Of a stretch of DNA of 64,000 bases, positions 19,667 through 29,296 are shown in pieces. This DNA is from Firmicutes bacterium AM31-12AC. GTDB taxonomy: Bacteria > Bacillota > Clostridia > Lachnospirales > Lachnospiraceae. The stretch is from NCBI GenBank assembly GCA_003480425.1, contig QUJA01000004.1:62001-126000 (forward strand), given 5' to 3'. The notes under the pieces are model-generated. The model was not told the DNA's origin, made no database searches, and worked only from the letters and a program-made list of their open reading frames with translations. The position numbers and the translations under genes were made by a program. Positions within the stretch are counted from its first letter, which is position 1; every line of letters starts with the position of its first letter.

Positions 19667-22600
19667 ATGAGTAATGTAAAACGTGTATATGTTGAAAAAA
19701 AGGCTGATTTTGCAGTACAGGCAAAAGAGCTGCGTCATGAGATCAAACATTATCTTGGAGTACCTGATGTGACAGGTGTTCGTGTTCTGATCCGTTATGA
19801 TATAGAGAATGTTTCTGATGAAACTTTTGAAAAAGCTTGTCATGGCGTATTTGCAGAAGCCCCTGTTGATATTTTATATAATGAAACATTTCCTATGAAA
19901 GAAAATGAAACTGCATTTTCTGTAGAATCTCTTCCAGGTCAGTTTGACCAGCGAGCTGATTCAGCAGAACAGTGTCTGCAATTCATTAAAGAAGATGAAC
20001 GTCCGGTTGTAAGAACTGCAATAACTTATGTTATCGAAGGAGATATAACAGATGCGGAATTAGAAGCCATCAAGCATCACTGCATCAACCCTGTAGATTC
20101 TCGTGAAACTGGTTTCGACAAACCAGAAACACTTGTCACTGTCTTTGATGAGCCTGCTGATGTGAAAATTTTTGATGGTTTTAAAGAAATGCCAGAAGAG
20201 GAATTGAAGGCATTGTATGATTCACTTGGTTTAGCTATGACATTTAAAGATTTCCAGCATATTCAGGGATATTATGCAAATGAAGAAAAAAGAGATCCTT
20301 CCATGACAGAAATCCGTGTTCTGGATACATACTGGTCTGATCATTGTCGTCATACAACATTTTCTACAGAGTTAAAATCAGTAAGTTTTGATGATGGAGA
20401 CCTCAGAGAACCTATCGAAAATACTTATAAACAATACTTAAAAGATCATAGTGAAATTTTTGCAGGTCGTGAAGATAAGTTTGTGTGTCTGATGGATCTT
20501 GCATTAATGGCAATGCGTAAACTCAAAAAAGAGGGTAAATTACAGGATCAGGAAGAATCAGATGAGATCAATGCATGTAGTATCGTTGTTCCAATAAAAG
20601 TAGATGGTGTAGAGGAAGAATGGCTGATCAACTTCAAAAACGAGACTCACAATCACCCTACAGAAATTGAACCATTTGGTGGTGCTGCAACTTGTCTTGG
20701 CGGTGCAATACGTGACCCACTTTCTGGCCGTACTTATGTATATCAGGCTATGCGTGTAACAGGTGCTGCTGATCCGACAGTGTCTGTCAAAGAGACATTA
20801 AAAGGTAAACTTCCACAGAAAAAACTCGTTCGTGGTGCTGCAAAAGGATATAGCTCATACGGAAATCAGATTGGTCTTGCAACAGGTGCCGTAAAAGAAA
20901 TCTATCATCCAAATTATGTTGCAAAACGTATGGAGATCGGAGCTGTACTGGGAGCCGCTCCAAGACGTGCTGTTATTCGTGAAACATCTGACCCGGGTGA
21001 TATCATCATCTTACTTGGTGGACGCACAGGACGTGATGGATGTGGTGGTGCAACAGGATCTTCCAAGGTACATACAGAGCAGTCTATTGAAACATGTGGA
21101 GCAGAAGTCCAGAAAGGTAATCCACCAACAGAACGTAAAATCCAACGCTTATTCCGCCGAGAAGAAGTTAGTAAATTAATTAAAAAATGTAACGATTTTG
21201 GTGCCGGTGGTGTTTCTGTTGCAATCGGCGAATTGGCAGATGGTCTTAGAGTAGATTTAGATAAAGTTCCTAAAAAATATGCCGGCTTAGACGGAACAGA
21301 GATTGCGATTTCTGAATCGCAGGAGCGTATGGCCGTTGTTGTTGATCCAAAAGATGTTGAAGAATTTATGGCATATGCAAAAGAAGAAAACCTTGAGGCT
21401 ACAGAAGTTGCTGTCGTAACAGAAAGTCCAAGACTTGTTCTTACATGGAGAGGAAAAGAAATCGTTAATCTTTCACGCGCATTTTTGGATACAAACGGTG
21501 CACATCAGGAAACAAATGTAGCAGTGGATATCCCATCGCTTGAAGAATCTGTTTTCCAGAAACAGGAAGTAACTGATGTAAAAGCAAAATGGCTTGACGT
21601 TTTAAAAGATTTAAATGTATGTTCGCAGAAAGGACTTGTCGAAATGTTTGACGGTTCTATCGGAGCAGGCTCTGTATTTATGCCACACGGTGGAAAATAT
21701 CAGATGACAGAGACACAAGCTATGGTTGCTAAAGTTCCTGTTTTAAATGGAACAACAGATGCAGTATCTATGATGAGTTTTGGATTTGACCCATATCTTT
21801 CAAGCTGGAGTCCTTACCATGGAGCTATTTATGCTGTTGTAGAATCTATTGCAAAGATTGTAGCAGCCGGAGGGGATTACAAAAAGATTCGTTTTACATT
21901 CCAGGAATATTTCCGTCGTATGACAGAAGATCCTAAGAGATGGAGCCAGCCATTCGCTGCACTTCTCGGAGCATATGATGCACAGCTTGGATTTGGGCTT
22001 CCATCAATTGGCGGTAAAGATAGTATGTCAGGAACATTCCAGGATATTGATGTACCACCAACACTTGTATCATTCGCTGTAGATATGGCAACAGAAAAAG
22101 AGATTATCACACCTGAATTGAAAAAAGCAGGCAATAAATTAATTCTTGTCAAAACAGAACGTAATAAATATGATTTACCAGTATATGAGCAGATTATGGA
22201 TCAATATGGTAAATTTGCAGATGATATCCATAATGGAGCTATTGTATCCGCATATGCACTTGATCGTCATGGAATCATCTCTGCTGTAAGTAAAATGGCA
22301 TTTGGTAATGGTCTTGGAGTAGAATTGAATTCAGAGCTCTCTGCCATGGATGCCTTTGCCCCTGCTTTTGGAGATCTTGTAGCAGAAGTAGCTGCTGACA
22401 AATTAGATAAATTAACTGTAGATTATAAAATAATCGGTGAAGTAAGCGAAAATAAACTGTTCAAATATGGTGATGCCGAAATTACTCTTGCAGAAGCCAA
22501 AGCAGCATGGGAAGAGCCATTAGAAAAAGTATTTGCCACAAAATCTGCTACAAGCAGTGATGAAAAGATTAAGGAACGCCTGTTCAATACATCAGATATT

Positions 22601-23422
22601 CATATTTGTAGCCATAAGCTTGCTCAGCCAACAGTATTTATTCCTGTTTTCCCAGGAACAAACTGTGAATATGATAGTAAGAAAGCTTTTGAAAGAGCCG
22701 GTGCTAAGGTCATTACAAAAGTATTTAAAAACTTAGATGCAACTGGAATCCGTGAATCCGTAGATGAATTTGAGAAGGCTATTTCTCAGGCTCAAATGAT
22801 TATGTTCCCAGGTGGATTCAGCGCAGGAGACGAGCCGGATGGTTCCGCAAAATTCTTTGCAACTGCATTCCAGAATGCAAAAATCAAAGAAGCTGTAGAA
22901 AAATTGCTTAACGAACGTGATGGACTCGCTCTTGGAATTTGTAATGGATTCCAAGCATTGATCAAACTTGGTCTTGTACCATATGGACAGATTGTCGGAC
23001 AGAATGAAGATTCACCAACATTAACATATAACACAATCGGTCGCCACATTTCTAAAATGGTATATACAAAAGTTGTTACAAATAAATCACCATGGCTTCA
23101 GAATGCACAATTAGGCGGTGTATATACTAACCCGGCATCTCATGGTGAGGGTCGTTTTGTAGCAAATGATGAGTGGATTGAAAAACTTTTTGCAAACGGA
23201 CAGGTAGCTACACAGTATTGTGATCCAGAAGGAAATATCAGTATGGATGAAGAATGGAACGTAAATGGATCCTACTATGCGATTGAAGGAATAACAAGTC
23301 CGGATGGAAGAGTACTTGGTAAAATGGCTCATTCTGAGCGACGTGGAGATTCTGTTGCTATCAATATTTATGGAGAACAGGACCTCAAGATATTTGAATC
23401 CGGTGTAAAATATTTTAAATAA
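19667..23422 (+). CDS. purL: Phosphoribosylformylglycinamidine synthase, single-chain
   Basis: Fourth step of purine synthesis: FGAR plus glutamine plus ATP to FGAM. One 1251-aa chain combines what many Gram-positives split into PurS, PurL and PurQ. Order: PurS-like N-terminus, linker (about 160-250, TYWSDHCRHTTF), two AIR-synthase-like halves (FKNETHNHPTEIEPFGGAAT; SFGFDPYLSSWSPYHGA), and a C-terminal class I amidotransferase with nucleophile C1092 in LGICNGFQALIKLG and HGEGRF. An ATG at 19649 is in frame, but AAGGAG at 19654-19659 lies before ATG 19667, which I take as the start. No purine riboswitch is apparent in the 204-bp upstream region. A terminator follows. Confidence 0.96.
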   Translation: MSNVKRVYVEKKADFAVQAKELRHEIKHYLGVPDVTGVRVLIRYDIENVSDETFEKACHGVFAEAPVDILYNETFPMKENETAFSVESLPGQFDQRADSAEQCLQFIKEDERPVVRTAITYVIEGDITDAELEAIKHHCINPVDSRETGFDKPETLVTVFDEPADVKIFDGFKEMPEEELKALYDSLGLAMTFKDFQHIQGYYANEEKRDPSMTEIRVLDTYWSDHCRHTTFSTELKSVSFDDGDLREPIENTYKQYLKDHSEIFAGREDKFVCLMDLALMAMRKLKKEGKLQDQEESDEINACSIVVPIKVDGVEEEWLINFKNETHNHPTEIEPFGGAATCLGGAIRDPLSGRTYVYQAMRVTGAADPTVSVKETLKGKLPQKKLVRGAAKGYSSYGNQIGLATGAVKEIYHPNYVAKRMEIGAVLGAAPRRAVIRETSDPGDIIILLGGRTGRDGCGGATGSSKVHTEQSIETCGAEVQKGNPPTERKIQRLFRREEVSKLIKKCNDFGAGGVSVAIGELADGLRVDLDKVPKKYAGLDGTEIAISESQERMAVVVDPKDVEEFMAYAKEENLEATEVAVVTESPRLVLTWRGKEIVNLSRAFLDTNGAHQETNVAVDIPSLEESVFQKQEVTDVKAKWLDVLKDLNVCSQKGLVEMFDGSIGAGSVFMPHGGKYQMTETQAMVAKVPVLNGTTDAVSMMSFGFDPYLSSWSPYHGAIYAVVESIAKIVAAGGDYKKIRFTFQEYFRRMTEDPKRWSQPFAALLGAYDAQLGFGLPSIGGKDSMSGTFQDIDVPPTLVSFAVDMATEKEIITPELKKAGNKLILVKTERNKYDLPVYEQIMDQYGKFADDIHNGAIVSAYALDRHGIISAVSKMAFGNGLGVELNSELSAMDAFAPAFGDLVAEVAADKLDKLTVDYKIIGEVSENKLFKYGDAEITLAEAKAAWEEPLEKVFATKSATSSDEKIKERLFNTSDIHICSHKLAQPTVFIPVFPGTNCEYDSKKAFERAGAKVITKVFKNLDATGIRESVDEFEKAISQAQMIMFPGGFSAGDEPDGSAKFFATAFQNAKIKEAVEKLLNERDGLALGICNGFQALIKLGLVPYGQIVGQNEDSPTLTYNTIGRHISKMVYTKVVTNKSPWLQNAQLGGVYTNPASHGEGRFVANDEWIEKLFANGQVATQYCDPEGNISMDEEWNVNGSYYAIEGITSPDGRVLGKMAHSERRGDSVAINIYGEQDLKIFESGVKYFK

Positions 23423-23460
23423 ATATTTTATGTAATAAAACCTTAAATTGTACAACTTTG

Positions 23461-23505
23461 AAAAAGGGTGTATCTGATAATAGGGGTCAGATACATCCCT
23501 TTTTC
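23461..23505 (+). terminator. Intrinsic terminator after purL
   Basis: AAAAAGGGTGTATCTGA pairs perfectly with TCAGATACATCCCTTTTT across a nine-base loop. Confidence 0.9.
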
Positions 23506-23577
23506 TATATATAAAGCATATAAATTGTAGAAAATATAGATACTTTTAGAAAAAATCAAAAAAATTATAAAAAGGTG

Positions 23578-23606
23578 TTGACATTTACTGGATATAATTG
23601 TATACT
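23578..23606 (+). promoter_or_regulatory. Promoter of the first tRNA pair
   Basis: Consensus TTGACA (23578-23583), 17-base spacer, TATACT (23601-23606). Confidence 0.8.
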
Positions 23607-23650
23607 AACGAAGTCGGTTGCGAGAGAAACGCACCAATCACTGATAATAA

Positions 23651-23723
23651 GGGATCTTAGCTCAGCTGGGAGAGCATCTGCCTTACAAGCAGAGGGTCAC
23701 AGGTTCGAGCCCTGTAGGTCCCA
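23651..23723 (+). tRNA. tRNA-Val (anticodon TAC), copy 1
   Basis: Complete 73-base cloverleaf: acceptor GGGATCT / AGGTCCC, D-arm GCTCAGCTGGGAGAGC, anticodon stem TCTGC / GCAGA with loop CTTACAA (anticodon TAC), T-arm ACAGG-TTCGAGC-CCTGT, discriminator A. The CCA end is not encoded. Confidence 0.95.
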
Positions 23724-23752
23724 TAACCTTAATGATTATCAGTAAGATATAT

Positions 23753-23826
23753 GGCGGAATAGCTCAGTTGGCTAGAGCACACGGTTCATACCCGTGGTGT
23801 CGCTGGTTCAAATCCAGTTTCCGCTA
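23753..23826 (+). tRNA. tRNA-Met (anticodon CAT), copy 1
   Basis: 74-base cloverleaf: acceptor GGCGGAA / TTCCGCT with a G1-U72 wobble, anticodon stem CACGG / CCGTG with loop TTCATAC (anticodon CAT), T-loop TTCAAAT. It lacks the initiator hallmarks, and the loop differs from the CTCATAA of lysidine Ile tRNAs, so elongator Met is most likely. CCA is not encoded. Confidence 0.9.
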
Positions 23827-23841
23827 TTTGGCTAAAGCATG

Positions 23842-23870
23842 TTGACAGTTTGCAACATTGTTGTTATACT
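23842..23870 (+). promoter_or_regulatory. Promoter of the second tRNA pair
   Basis: TTGACA (23842-23847), 17-base spacer, TATACT (23865-23870), just after the first tRNA-Met, so the second pair has its own start. Confidence 0.78.
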
Positions 23871-23911
23871 AGCCTAGTGAGTTCTTTAGAACTTACCAAA
23901 TATTGCTTCTT

Positions 23912-23984
23912 GGGATCTTAGCTCAGCTGGGAGAGCATCTGCCTTACAAGCAGAGGGTCACAGGTTCGAGCCCTGTAGGTCCCA
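23912..23984 (+). tRNA. tRNA-Val (anticodon TAC), copy 2
   Basis: Identical in all 73 bases to the copy at 23651. Discriminator A, CCA not encoded. Confidence 0.95.
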
Positions 23985-24009
23985 TAGAATTTCAATATAT
24001 ACATATCAT

Positions 24010-24083
24010 GGCGGAATAGCTCAGTTGGCTAGAGCACACGGTTCATACCCGTGGTGTCGCTGGTTCAAATCCAGTTTCCGCTA
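24010..24083 (+). tRNA. tRNA-Met (anticodon CAT), copy 2
   Basis: Identical in all 74 bases to the copy at 23753, with the same G1-U72 wobble. Followed directly by a terminator. Confidence 0.9.
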
Positions 24084-24087
24084 CTTA

Positions 24088-24118
24088 AAAGACTTAGCAT
24101 TATGCTAGGTCTTTTTCT
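24088..24118 (+). terminator. Terminator of the tRNA cluster
   Basis: AAAGACTTAGCA / TGCTAGGTCTTTTTC stem with a three-base loop and U-tract. Confidence 0.85.
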
Positions 24119-24256
24119 TTTCCATTTTTCAAATTTAAAACAAAATTCCGGACCATTTCGTGTTTATATTGCCGAAAAAGTATGTTACATGATACAATAG
24201 CTTTAAATGTATTGCCATATCCAAAATATCAGATATGGAAAACGGAGGATAGAGAT

Positions 24257-24649
24257 ATGAACAAAAAGACAAACTATATTTTAAGACTTATGCTAGGAAT
24301 GTATTTAGCATTTATCGGTGTTAATCTTATTAGGGAAACACTTGCCGCACATCCAAGCGATTTGGCATTTAAACTTTTCATGGGAATCATCTTTGTTATC
24401 ATTGGAGCCGGTTATACTATCTGGATCATCAAAAGAATGGTTTCATCAAAAAAAGCAGAGCAAGAGGAGCAAAAACGTGCGGAAGCTGCTGAGGCTGCAT
24501 TGCAAAAAATGGAACAGCGCAGACAACGCGTACTCACACAAAGCCGCACTGCACCAATGCCATCACCGGCTGAATTAGAAGCAGGTATGAAAGAACTCAA
24601 ACAGAGTAACAACGAGGATAATAAAGAATCAGATTACGAGGAGAAATAA
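24257..24649 (+). CDS. Two-TM membrane protein of unknown function with coiled-coil tail
   Basis: 130 aa. Two hydrophobic segments (about 9-25 and 38-61: LAFKLFMGIIFVIIGAGYTI) are followed by an Ala/Glu/Gln-rich helix (about 66-95) and a charged tail. I recognise no family. The start at 24257 is chosen over in-frame 24182 because GGAGG (24244-24248) lies eight bases before it. It sits three bases ahead of ispF and is translationally coupled to it; that says little about its role. Confidence 0.75.
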   Translation: MNKKTNYILRLMLGMYLAFIGVNLIRETLAAHPSDLAFKLFMGIIFVIIGAGYTIWIIKRMVSSKKAEQEEQKRAEAAEAALQKMEQRRQRVLTQSRTAPMPSPAELEAGMKELKQSNNEDNKESDYEEK

Positions 24650-24652
24650 AAT

Positions 24653-25198
24653 ATGCGAGTAGGGATGGGCTATGATGTTCACAAATTAGTAGAAAACAGA
24701 GATTTGATATTAGGCGGAGTTACAATTCCTTATGAAAAAGGACTGCTTGGTCATTCTGATGCAGATGTCCTTTTACATGCAATTATGGATGCACTTCTTG
24801 GCGCTGCCGCACTTGGAGATATAGGAAAACATTTTCCTGATTCCGATGATAAATACAAAGGAATCTCCAGTATAAAATTATTAGAGCATGTCGCAAAATT
24901 ATTAGATGAAAATCAATATATTATAGAAAATATTGATGCAACTATCATTGCACAGAAACCTAAGATGCGACCATATATTGACCAGATGCGTGAAAACATT
25001 GCCGAAGCATTAAATATAACGATAGAGCAGGTAAATGTTAAAGCAACGACAGAGGAGGGCCTTGGTTTTACCGGAAGCGGGGAGGGCATTTCTTCTCAGG
25101 CAATCTGCGCACTGGAGAAATTAACAAACTATAGTAGCTATGATGTAACTTTTGACAGAGCATGTGCCAATTGTCAGGGATGTCAAAAGGAGCAGTAA
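24653..25198 (+). CDS. ispF: 2-C-methyl-D-erythritol 2,4-cyclodiphosphate synthase
   Basis: MEP-pathway enzyme converting CDP-ME 2-phosphate to MEcPP with release of CMP; its product is the substrate of IspG. Metal ligands D8, H10 (GYDVHKL) and H42 (DADVLLHA) match the family. [10 protein letters not shown] and [17 protein letters not shown] are conserved. At 181 aa it is about 22 residues longer than usual: the tail carries C171, C174 and C177 as CANCQGC, a CxxCxxC motif that is not part of the known fold. GAGG precedes the ATG. Confidence 0.96.
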   Translation: MRVGMGYDVHKLVENRDLILGGVTIPYEKGLLGHSDADVLLHAIMDALLGAAALGDIGKHFPDSDDKYKGISSIKLLEHVAKLLDENQYIIENIDATIIAQKPKMRPYIDQMRENIAEALNITIEQVNVKATTEEGLGFTGSGEGISSQAICALEKLTNYSSYDVTFDRACANCQGCQKEQ

Positions 25199-25205
25199 AA
25201 AGGTT

Positions 25206-26345
25206 ATGAAAACAAGGAAGTTAGAACTAAATGAGCATAATCTGACAAGAGCTTTGTGGGAAGAGATTTTCAATGAAGATTCAAAGGAATTTTTGGATTA
25301 TTATTACTTTATGAAAGCGAAGGACAATGAAATATATGTGATTGAAAATGACCAGGAAATTTGTTCCATGCTACATTTAAACCCCTATGCCTTAAAACTT
25401 GAAGATACACAATTCCAAGGAAGTTACATTGTTGGTGTTGCAACAAAACCGCTTCACCGAAAAAAAGGATATATGGGCACTCTATTACGCCAAAGCTTAT
25501 CAGATATGTACAAACGAAAAGAGCCTTTTACATTTTTAATGCCTGCTGCAGAATCTATTTACACGCCATATGATTTTCGCTTTGTTTATGATCAGAATTA
25601 TACAACACTGACAGATGTTAAGAATATAGATGGATACAAAAGCGTAGAGGCGACTTTTTTTGATTGTGAAAGGGTTGCTGCTTTCTACACCGAAAACATA
25701 GAAAAAAACTGGCAAATCTGCACATTGCGAGACAGCGCATATTATCAATCGCTTTTATTAGAACGGCAAAGTGAACTTGGCGGTATCCGAATGGTTTTTG
25801 AAGAAGATAAATTGATTGGTATATTTACTTATATGATGGAAGACGGATTGGAAATCATGGAGCCGCTTTTTCTTCCTGGATATGAAAGTGCAATGGAACA
25901 ATCTGTCACCCAGTTAAAAACTGAGAAAAATATTTCCGGTAATGTAAAAATTTATGCTTCTTTGATTGATACTCAAGAAAAAAAGCCAGCCATTATGGTT
26001 CGAATTTTACATCTTGAACAACTTTTAAAGACATTAAAAGTAAAACCCGGCAAACAATTACATTGCTCTTTTGCCATTCTGGATTATATTCTTCCCCAAA
26101 ACAGCAAGGTATGGGAAATATATAACGATTTAAATAGCCCTGATGCACCGAATGTGCTCCACGTAAAAGAAACGGAAGATTCTGAGGGCGTTTTAACGAT
26201 TGGTGCATTGACAAGTTTTGTATTTGGCTATAAAACACTCGAAGAAGTTGCGAAAGAAGAAAATGTAATACTTACAGACCATTTGGCGGAAGAACTAAAA
26301 AAACTAAAACCACTTAATCGAATCTATTTAAATGAAGTTGTTTAA
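25206..26345 (+). CDS. Eis-like GNAT-family N-acetyltransferase
   Basis: 379 aa, with an N-terminal GNAT fold whose acetyl-CoA loop is visible (VGVATKPLHRKKGYMGTLL, about 77-95), followed by a second, degenerate GNAT-like half and a C-terminal SCP2-like region (VLTIGALTSFVFGYKTLEEV) in the order of Eis proteins. Those acetylate amines of varied substrates. The substrate here cannot be read from sequence. An ATG at 25152 is in frame but lies inside ispF; the ATG at 25206, seven bases after the ispF stop, is better. Confidence 0.85.
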   Translation: MKTRKLELNEHNLTRALWEEIFNEDSKEFLDYYYFMKAKDNEIYVIENDQEICSMLHLNPYALKLEDTQFQGSYIVGVATKPLHRKKGYMGTLLRQSLSDMYKRKEPFTFLMPAAESIYTPYDFRFVYDQNYTTLTDVKNIDGYKSVEATFFDCERVAAFYTENIEKNWQICTLRDSAYYQSLLLERQSELGGIRMVFEEDKLIGIFTYMMEDGLEIMEPLFLPGYESAMEQSVTQLKTEKNISGNVKIYASLIDTQEKKPAIMVRILHLEQLLKTLKVKPGKQLHCSFAILDYILPQNSKVWEIYNDLNSPDAPNVLHVKETEDSEGVLTIGALTSFVFGYKTLEEVAKEENVILTDHLAEELKKLKPLNRIYLNEVV

Positions 26346-26355
26346 AGAGAATCTG

Positions 26356-26384
26356 TTGACAAAATTAAGAATTTTGCATAATAT
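26356..26384 (+). promoter_or_regulatory. Promoter of the cysteine T-box operon
   Basis: TTGACA (26356-26361), 17-base spacer, TAATAT (26379-26384). Confidence 0.75.
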
Positions 26385-26387
26385 ATA

Positions 26388-26640
26388 GTGTATCGGTATA
26401 GAGATAAAAAGCGAAGAACGAAAAGAGTAACAAGCAATTGACTCACCAGAGAGAAGCTGTCGTCGGCTGAGAGCAGTTTTTGAGAAAACCTTGTGAAGTG
26501 CATTCGGGAGCTGATTTTGTGAATCAAGTAGCAAAATACGGGTGACGAACGTTATACGTTATAAGTGAAAGAATTAATTCTTTTAATAGAGTGGAACCGC
26601 GGATAAACTTCGTCTCTTGTTTAGAGATGAAGTTTTTTAT
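26388..26640 (+). promoter_or_regulatory. T-box riboswitch (Cys specifier) controlling cysE-cysS
   Basis: A tRNA-sensing leader. The T-box core AGAGTGGAACCGCGG (26588-26602) is unmistakable: TGGAACC holds the bases that pair with the NCCA end of uncharged tRNA. A plausible specifier codon is TGC at 26499-26501 in GAAGTGCATTCGGGAG, followed by A as usual, which fits Cys and the cysE-cysS genes below. The terminator AAACTTCGTCTCT / AGAGATGAAGTTT-T6 (26605-26640) is mutually exclusive with the antiterminator. Uncharged tRNA-Cys should permit read-through. Confidence 0.92.
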
Positions 26641-26708
26641 TTATATACTAGGAAAGTGCTTTTCTGTTATATGAAGTAAACACTCTGTATGAAAGCGAGG
26701 AAAGAATT

Positions 26709-27386
26709 ATGGGGATGATATCCTATATTAAAGAAGAAATTAATGTTGTAAAAGATCGTGATCCAGCAATCAAATCAAATTGGGAAGTCTTGCTGTATCC
26801 AAGCTTTAAAGTTATGCTAAGTTATCGAGTTGCACATAAGCTATATACGAAAAAACATTATTTTATGGCAAGATGGGTTTCACAGAGAGCTGTTCGAAAG
26901 ACAGGTATCGAGATACACCCTGGTGCAACAATCGGAAAAGGACTCTTTATTGATCATGGAAGTGGTGTTATCATCGGTGAAACAGCAATTCTCGGAGATA
27001 ATATTACTCTTTATCAAGGTGTTACTCTGGGAGGTACCGGAAAAGAAAAAGGAAAACGCCACCCAACCTTGAAAGATAATGTTATGGTAAGTGCAGGTGC
27101 TAAAGTAATCGGTTCTTTTACTATCGGAGAGAATTCTAAAATTGGTGCCGGTTCGGTCGTATTGGAGGAAGTTCCACCAAACTGTACAGTAGTCGGAGTC
27201 CCTGGCCGTATTGTCCGAAGAGATGATAAAAAAGTACCTCGTGAAGAATTGGATCAGGTACATCTTCCAGATCCGGTTCTTAATGATATCCGAGAATTGC
27301 AGATTGCCAATTTTCAACTGCACGAACAGCTTCTTGCAATGGAAGAACGCTTAAAAAAATGTGTAGAGCAAAACTGCAAAAATTAA
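26709..27386 (+). CDS. cysE: Serine O-acetyltransferase
   Basis: Makes O-acetylserine from serine and acetyl-CoA, the entry to cysteine synthesis. 225 aa: an N-terminal helical region and a left-handed beta helix of hexapeptide repeats (about 72-170: HPGATIGKGLFIDHGSGVII, ITLYQGVTLGGTGK, PTLKDNVMVSAGAKVIGSF). The catalytic His is within the DHGSG segment. It is the first gene after the Cys T-box and lies 59 bp before cysS, so cysteine synthesis and charging are co-induced by uncharged tRNA-Cys. Confidence 0.96.
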   Translation: MGMISYIKEEINVVKDRDPAIKSNWEVLLYPSFKVMLSYRVAHKLYTKKHYFMARWVSQRAVRKTGIEIHPGATIGKGLFIDHGSGVIIGETAILGDNITLYQGVTLGGTGKEKGKRHPTLKDNVMVSAGAKVIGSFTIGENSKIGAGSVVLEEVPPNCTVVGVPGRIVRRDDKKVPREELDQVHLPDPVLNDIRELQIANFQLHEQLLAMEERLKKCVEQNCKN

Positions 27387-27445
27387 AAAACAATAGATAT
27401 TTCAGATACAGCAGTATCTGTTAAAGTAACAAGGAGGAAATATAA

Positions 27446-28852
27446 ATGAAACTGTATAACACGATGTCAAAACAAAAAGAAGAATTCGTGCCATTAGAAG
27501 AAGGGAAAGTTAAGATGTATGTCTGCGGTCCAACCGTATATAACTTTATCCATATCGGCAATGCACGTCCTATGATTGTATTTGACACAGTCAGAAGATA
27601 TTTTGAATATAAGGGATTTGACGTGAACTTTGTATCAAACTTTACAGATGTCGATGATAAGATTATCAAAAAAGCAAATGAAGAGGGTGTTACAGCTGAG
27701 GAAATTTCAAAAAGATATATTGCTGAATGCAAAAAAGATATGGATGGCATGAATGTAAAACCTGCTACAAAAAATCCCCTTGCAACAGAAGAAATTGGCG
27801 GTATGGTAGAGATGATCCAGTCTCTGATCGACAAAGGATATGCTTATGAAAAGAATGGAACTGTATATTATCGTACACGTCAGTTCAAAGAATATGGAAA
27901 ATTATCACATAAAAATTTAGATGATCTTCGTTCAGGTAATCGTTCCCTTCTGGTAAGCGGAGAAGATGAAAAAGAAGACCCATTGGATTTTGTTCTGTGG
28001 AAACCAAAAAAAGAGGGAGAACCTGCATGGGAATCTCCTTGGAGTGAAGGAAGACCTGGATGGCATATTGAGTGTTCTGAAATGTCAAAAAAATATTTAG
28101 GAGAACAGATTGATATTCATGCTGGTGGAGAAGACCTTGTATTCCCACATCATGAAAATGAAATTGCTCAGAGTGAAGCTGCAAATGGAAAAGAATTTGC
28201 AAAATATTGGCTACACAATGCATTTTTAAATATCGATAATAGAAAAATGTCAAAATCACTTGGCAACTTTTTTACAGTTAGAGAAATCAGTGAAAAATAT
28301 GATTTACAGGTACTTCGTTTCTTTATGTTAAGTGCGCATTACAGAAGTCCTTTGAACTTCAGCAGCGATCTAATGGAAGCTGCAAAAAGCGGATTGGATC
28401 GAATTATCACTGCCACTGACAACTTAAAATTCCTGGCCGATAATGCAAAAACAGAGACTCTTACAGACATTGAAGATGATGCGCTCACAAAAACTCAAAA
28501 CTATGTCGCAGCCTTTGAAAAAGCAATGGATGATGACTTTAATACTGCTGATGCAATTGCAGCAATCTTTGATCTTGTAAAATATGCAAATACAACTGCA
28601 AATGGTGACAGTTCAAAAGCATATGTTACAGCTTTATATGAGTTGATCGTAAAACTTGCAGATGTACTTGGTATTGTGGTCGAGAAAAAAGAAGAGCTTT
28701 TGGATGCCGATATTGAAGCCTTGATCCAGGAACGTCAGGCAGCCAGAAAAGAACGTAATTTTGCCAGAGCAGATGAGATTCGTGATGAACTTTTAGCTAA
28801 AGGAATCATTTTAGAAGATACAAGAGAAGGTGTAAAATGGAAAAGAGCATAA
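27446..28852 (+). CDS. cysS: Cysteinyl-tRNA synthetase
   Basis: Class I synthetase charging tRNA-Cys, 468 aa. Zinc ligand C27 in [14 protein letters not shown] signature at 36-39, second zinc-site part [28 protein letters not shown], and KMSKS at 267-271. The C-terminal helical anticodon domain ends with [26 protein letters not shown] precedes the ATG. The stop lies inside the next gene by a 16-base overlap, so translation is coupled. Confidence 0.98.
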   Translation: MKLYNTMSKQKEEFVPLEEGKVKMYVCGPTVYNFIHIGNARPMIVFDTVRRYFEYKGFDVNFVSNFTDVDDKIIKKANEEGVTAEEISKRYIAECKKDMDGMNVKPATKNPLATEEIGGMVEMIQSLIDKGYAYEKNGTVYYRTRQFKEYGKLSHKNLDDLRSGNRSLLVSGEDEKEDPLDFVLWKPKKEGEPAWESPWSEGRPGWHIECSEMSKKYLGEQIDIHAGGEDLVFPHHENEIAQSEAANGKEFAKYWLHNAFLNIDNRKMSKSLGNFFTVREISEKYDLQVLRFFMLSAHYRSPLNFSSDLMEAAKSGLDRIITATDNLKFLADNAKTETLTDIEDDALTKTQNYVAAFEKAMDDDFNTADAIAAIFDLVKYANTTANGDSSKAYVTALYELIVKLADVLGIVVEKKEELLDADIEALIQERQAARKERNFARADEIRDELLAKGIILEDTREGVKWKRA

Positions 28853-29286
28853 CAATGGATTTTCGCGATTGTATTGAAAATGTGCTCCAATTAAAAGAGG
28901 TGGATGTGAATCAATATTCACCTCTTGTTTTAGCATATATCGGTGACTGTGTTTATGATTTAATCATCAAAAGTATGATTATTAACAACGGAAACAAACA
29001 AGTAAATAAATTACATGAAGAGACCAGTCATCTTGTACAGGCTTCAGCACAGTCGTTGATGATGCGTACAATGCAGGAGCATTTAAACGAAGAAGAGCAT
29101 GCTGTCTACAGAAGGGGAAGAAATGCAAAATCTGTTTCTCCGGCCAAAAATCAATCAATCACCGACTATCGTCGTGCAACAGGATTTGAAGCACTCGTCG
29201 GTTATCTTTACTTGAAAAAGAGATATGCACGCTTAATGGAACTGATTAAAATAGGATTAGACAGTTTGGAAAATAAAGAAAAGTAA
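28837..29286 (+). CDS. mrnC: Mini-ribonuclease 3
   Basis: RNase III catalytic domain without a dsRNA-binding domain; it processes 23S rRNA ends in B. subtilis. 149 aa with the signature [13 protein letters not shown] and the second metal motif [12 protein letters not shown]. The start at 28837 has AGAAGG seven bases upstream and overlaps cysS by 16 bases; a second in-frame ATG at 28855 has no better site. Gene order cysE-cysS-mrnC-rlmB-sigH matches the Bacillus cluster. Confidence 0.93.
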   Translation: MEKSITMDFRDCIENVLQLKEVDVNQYSPLVLAYIGDCVYDLIIKSMIINNGNKQVNKLHEETSHLVQASAQSLMMRTMQEHLNEEEHAVYRRGRNAKSVSPAKNQSITDYRRATGFEALVGYLYLKKRYARLMELIKIGLDSLENKEK

Positions 29287-29296
29287 GGAGAAGATC

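Noticed and set aside
26880..27323. 147-aa open frame opposite cysE
   Set aside because: Antisense shadow of a hexapeptide-repeat gene; composition is Ser/Thr/Asn-rich and not protein-like.
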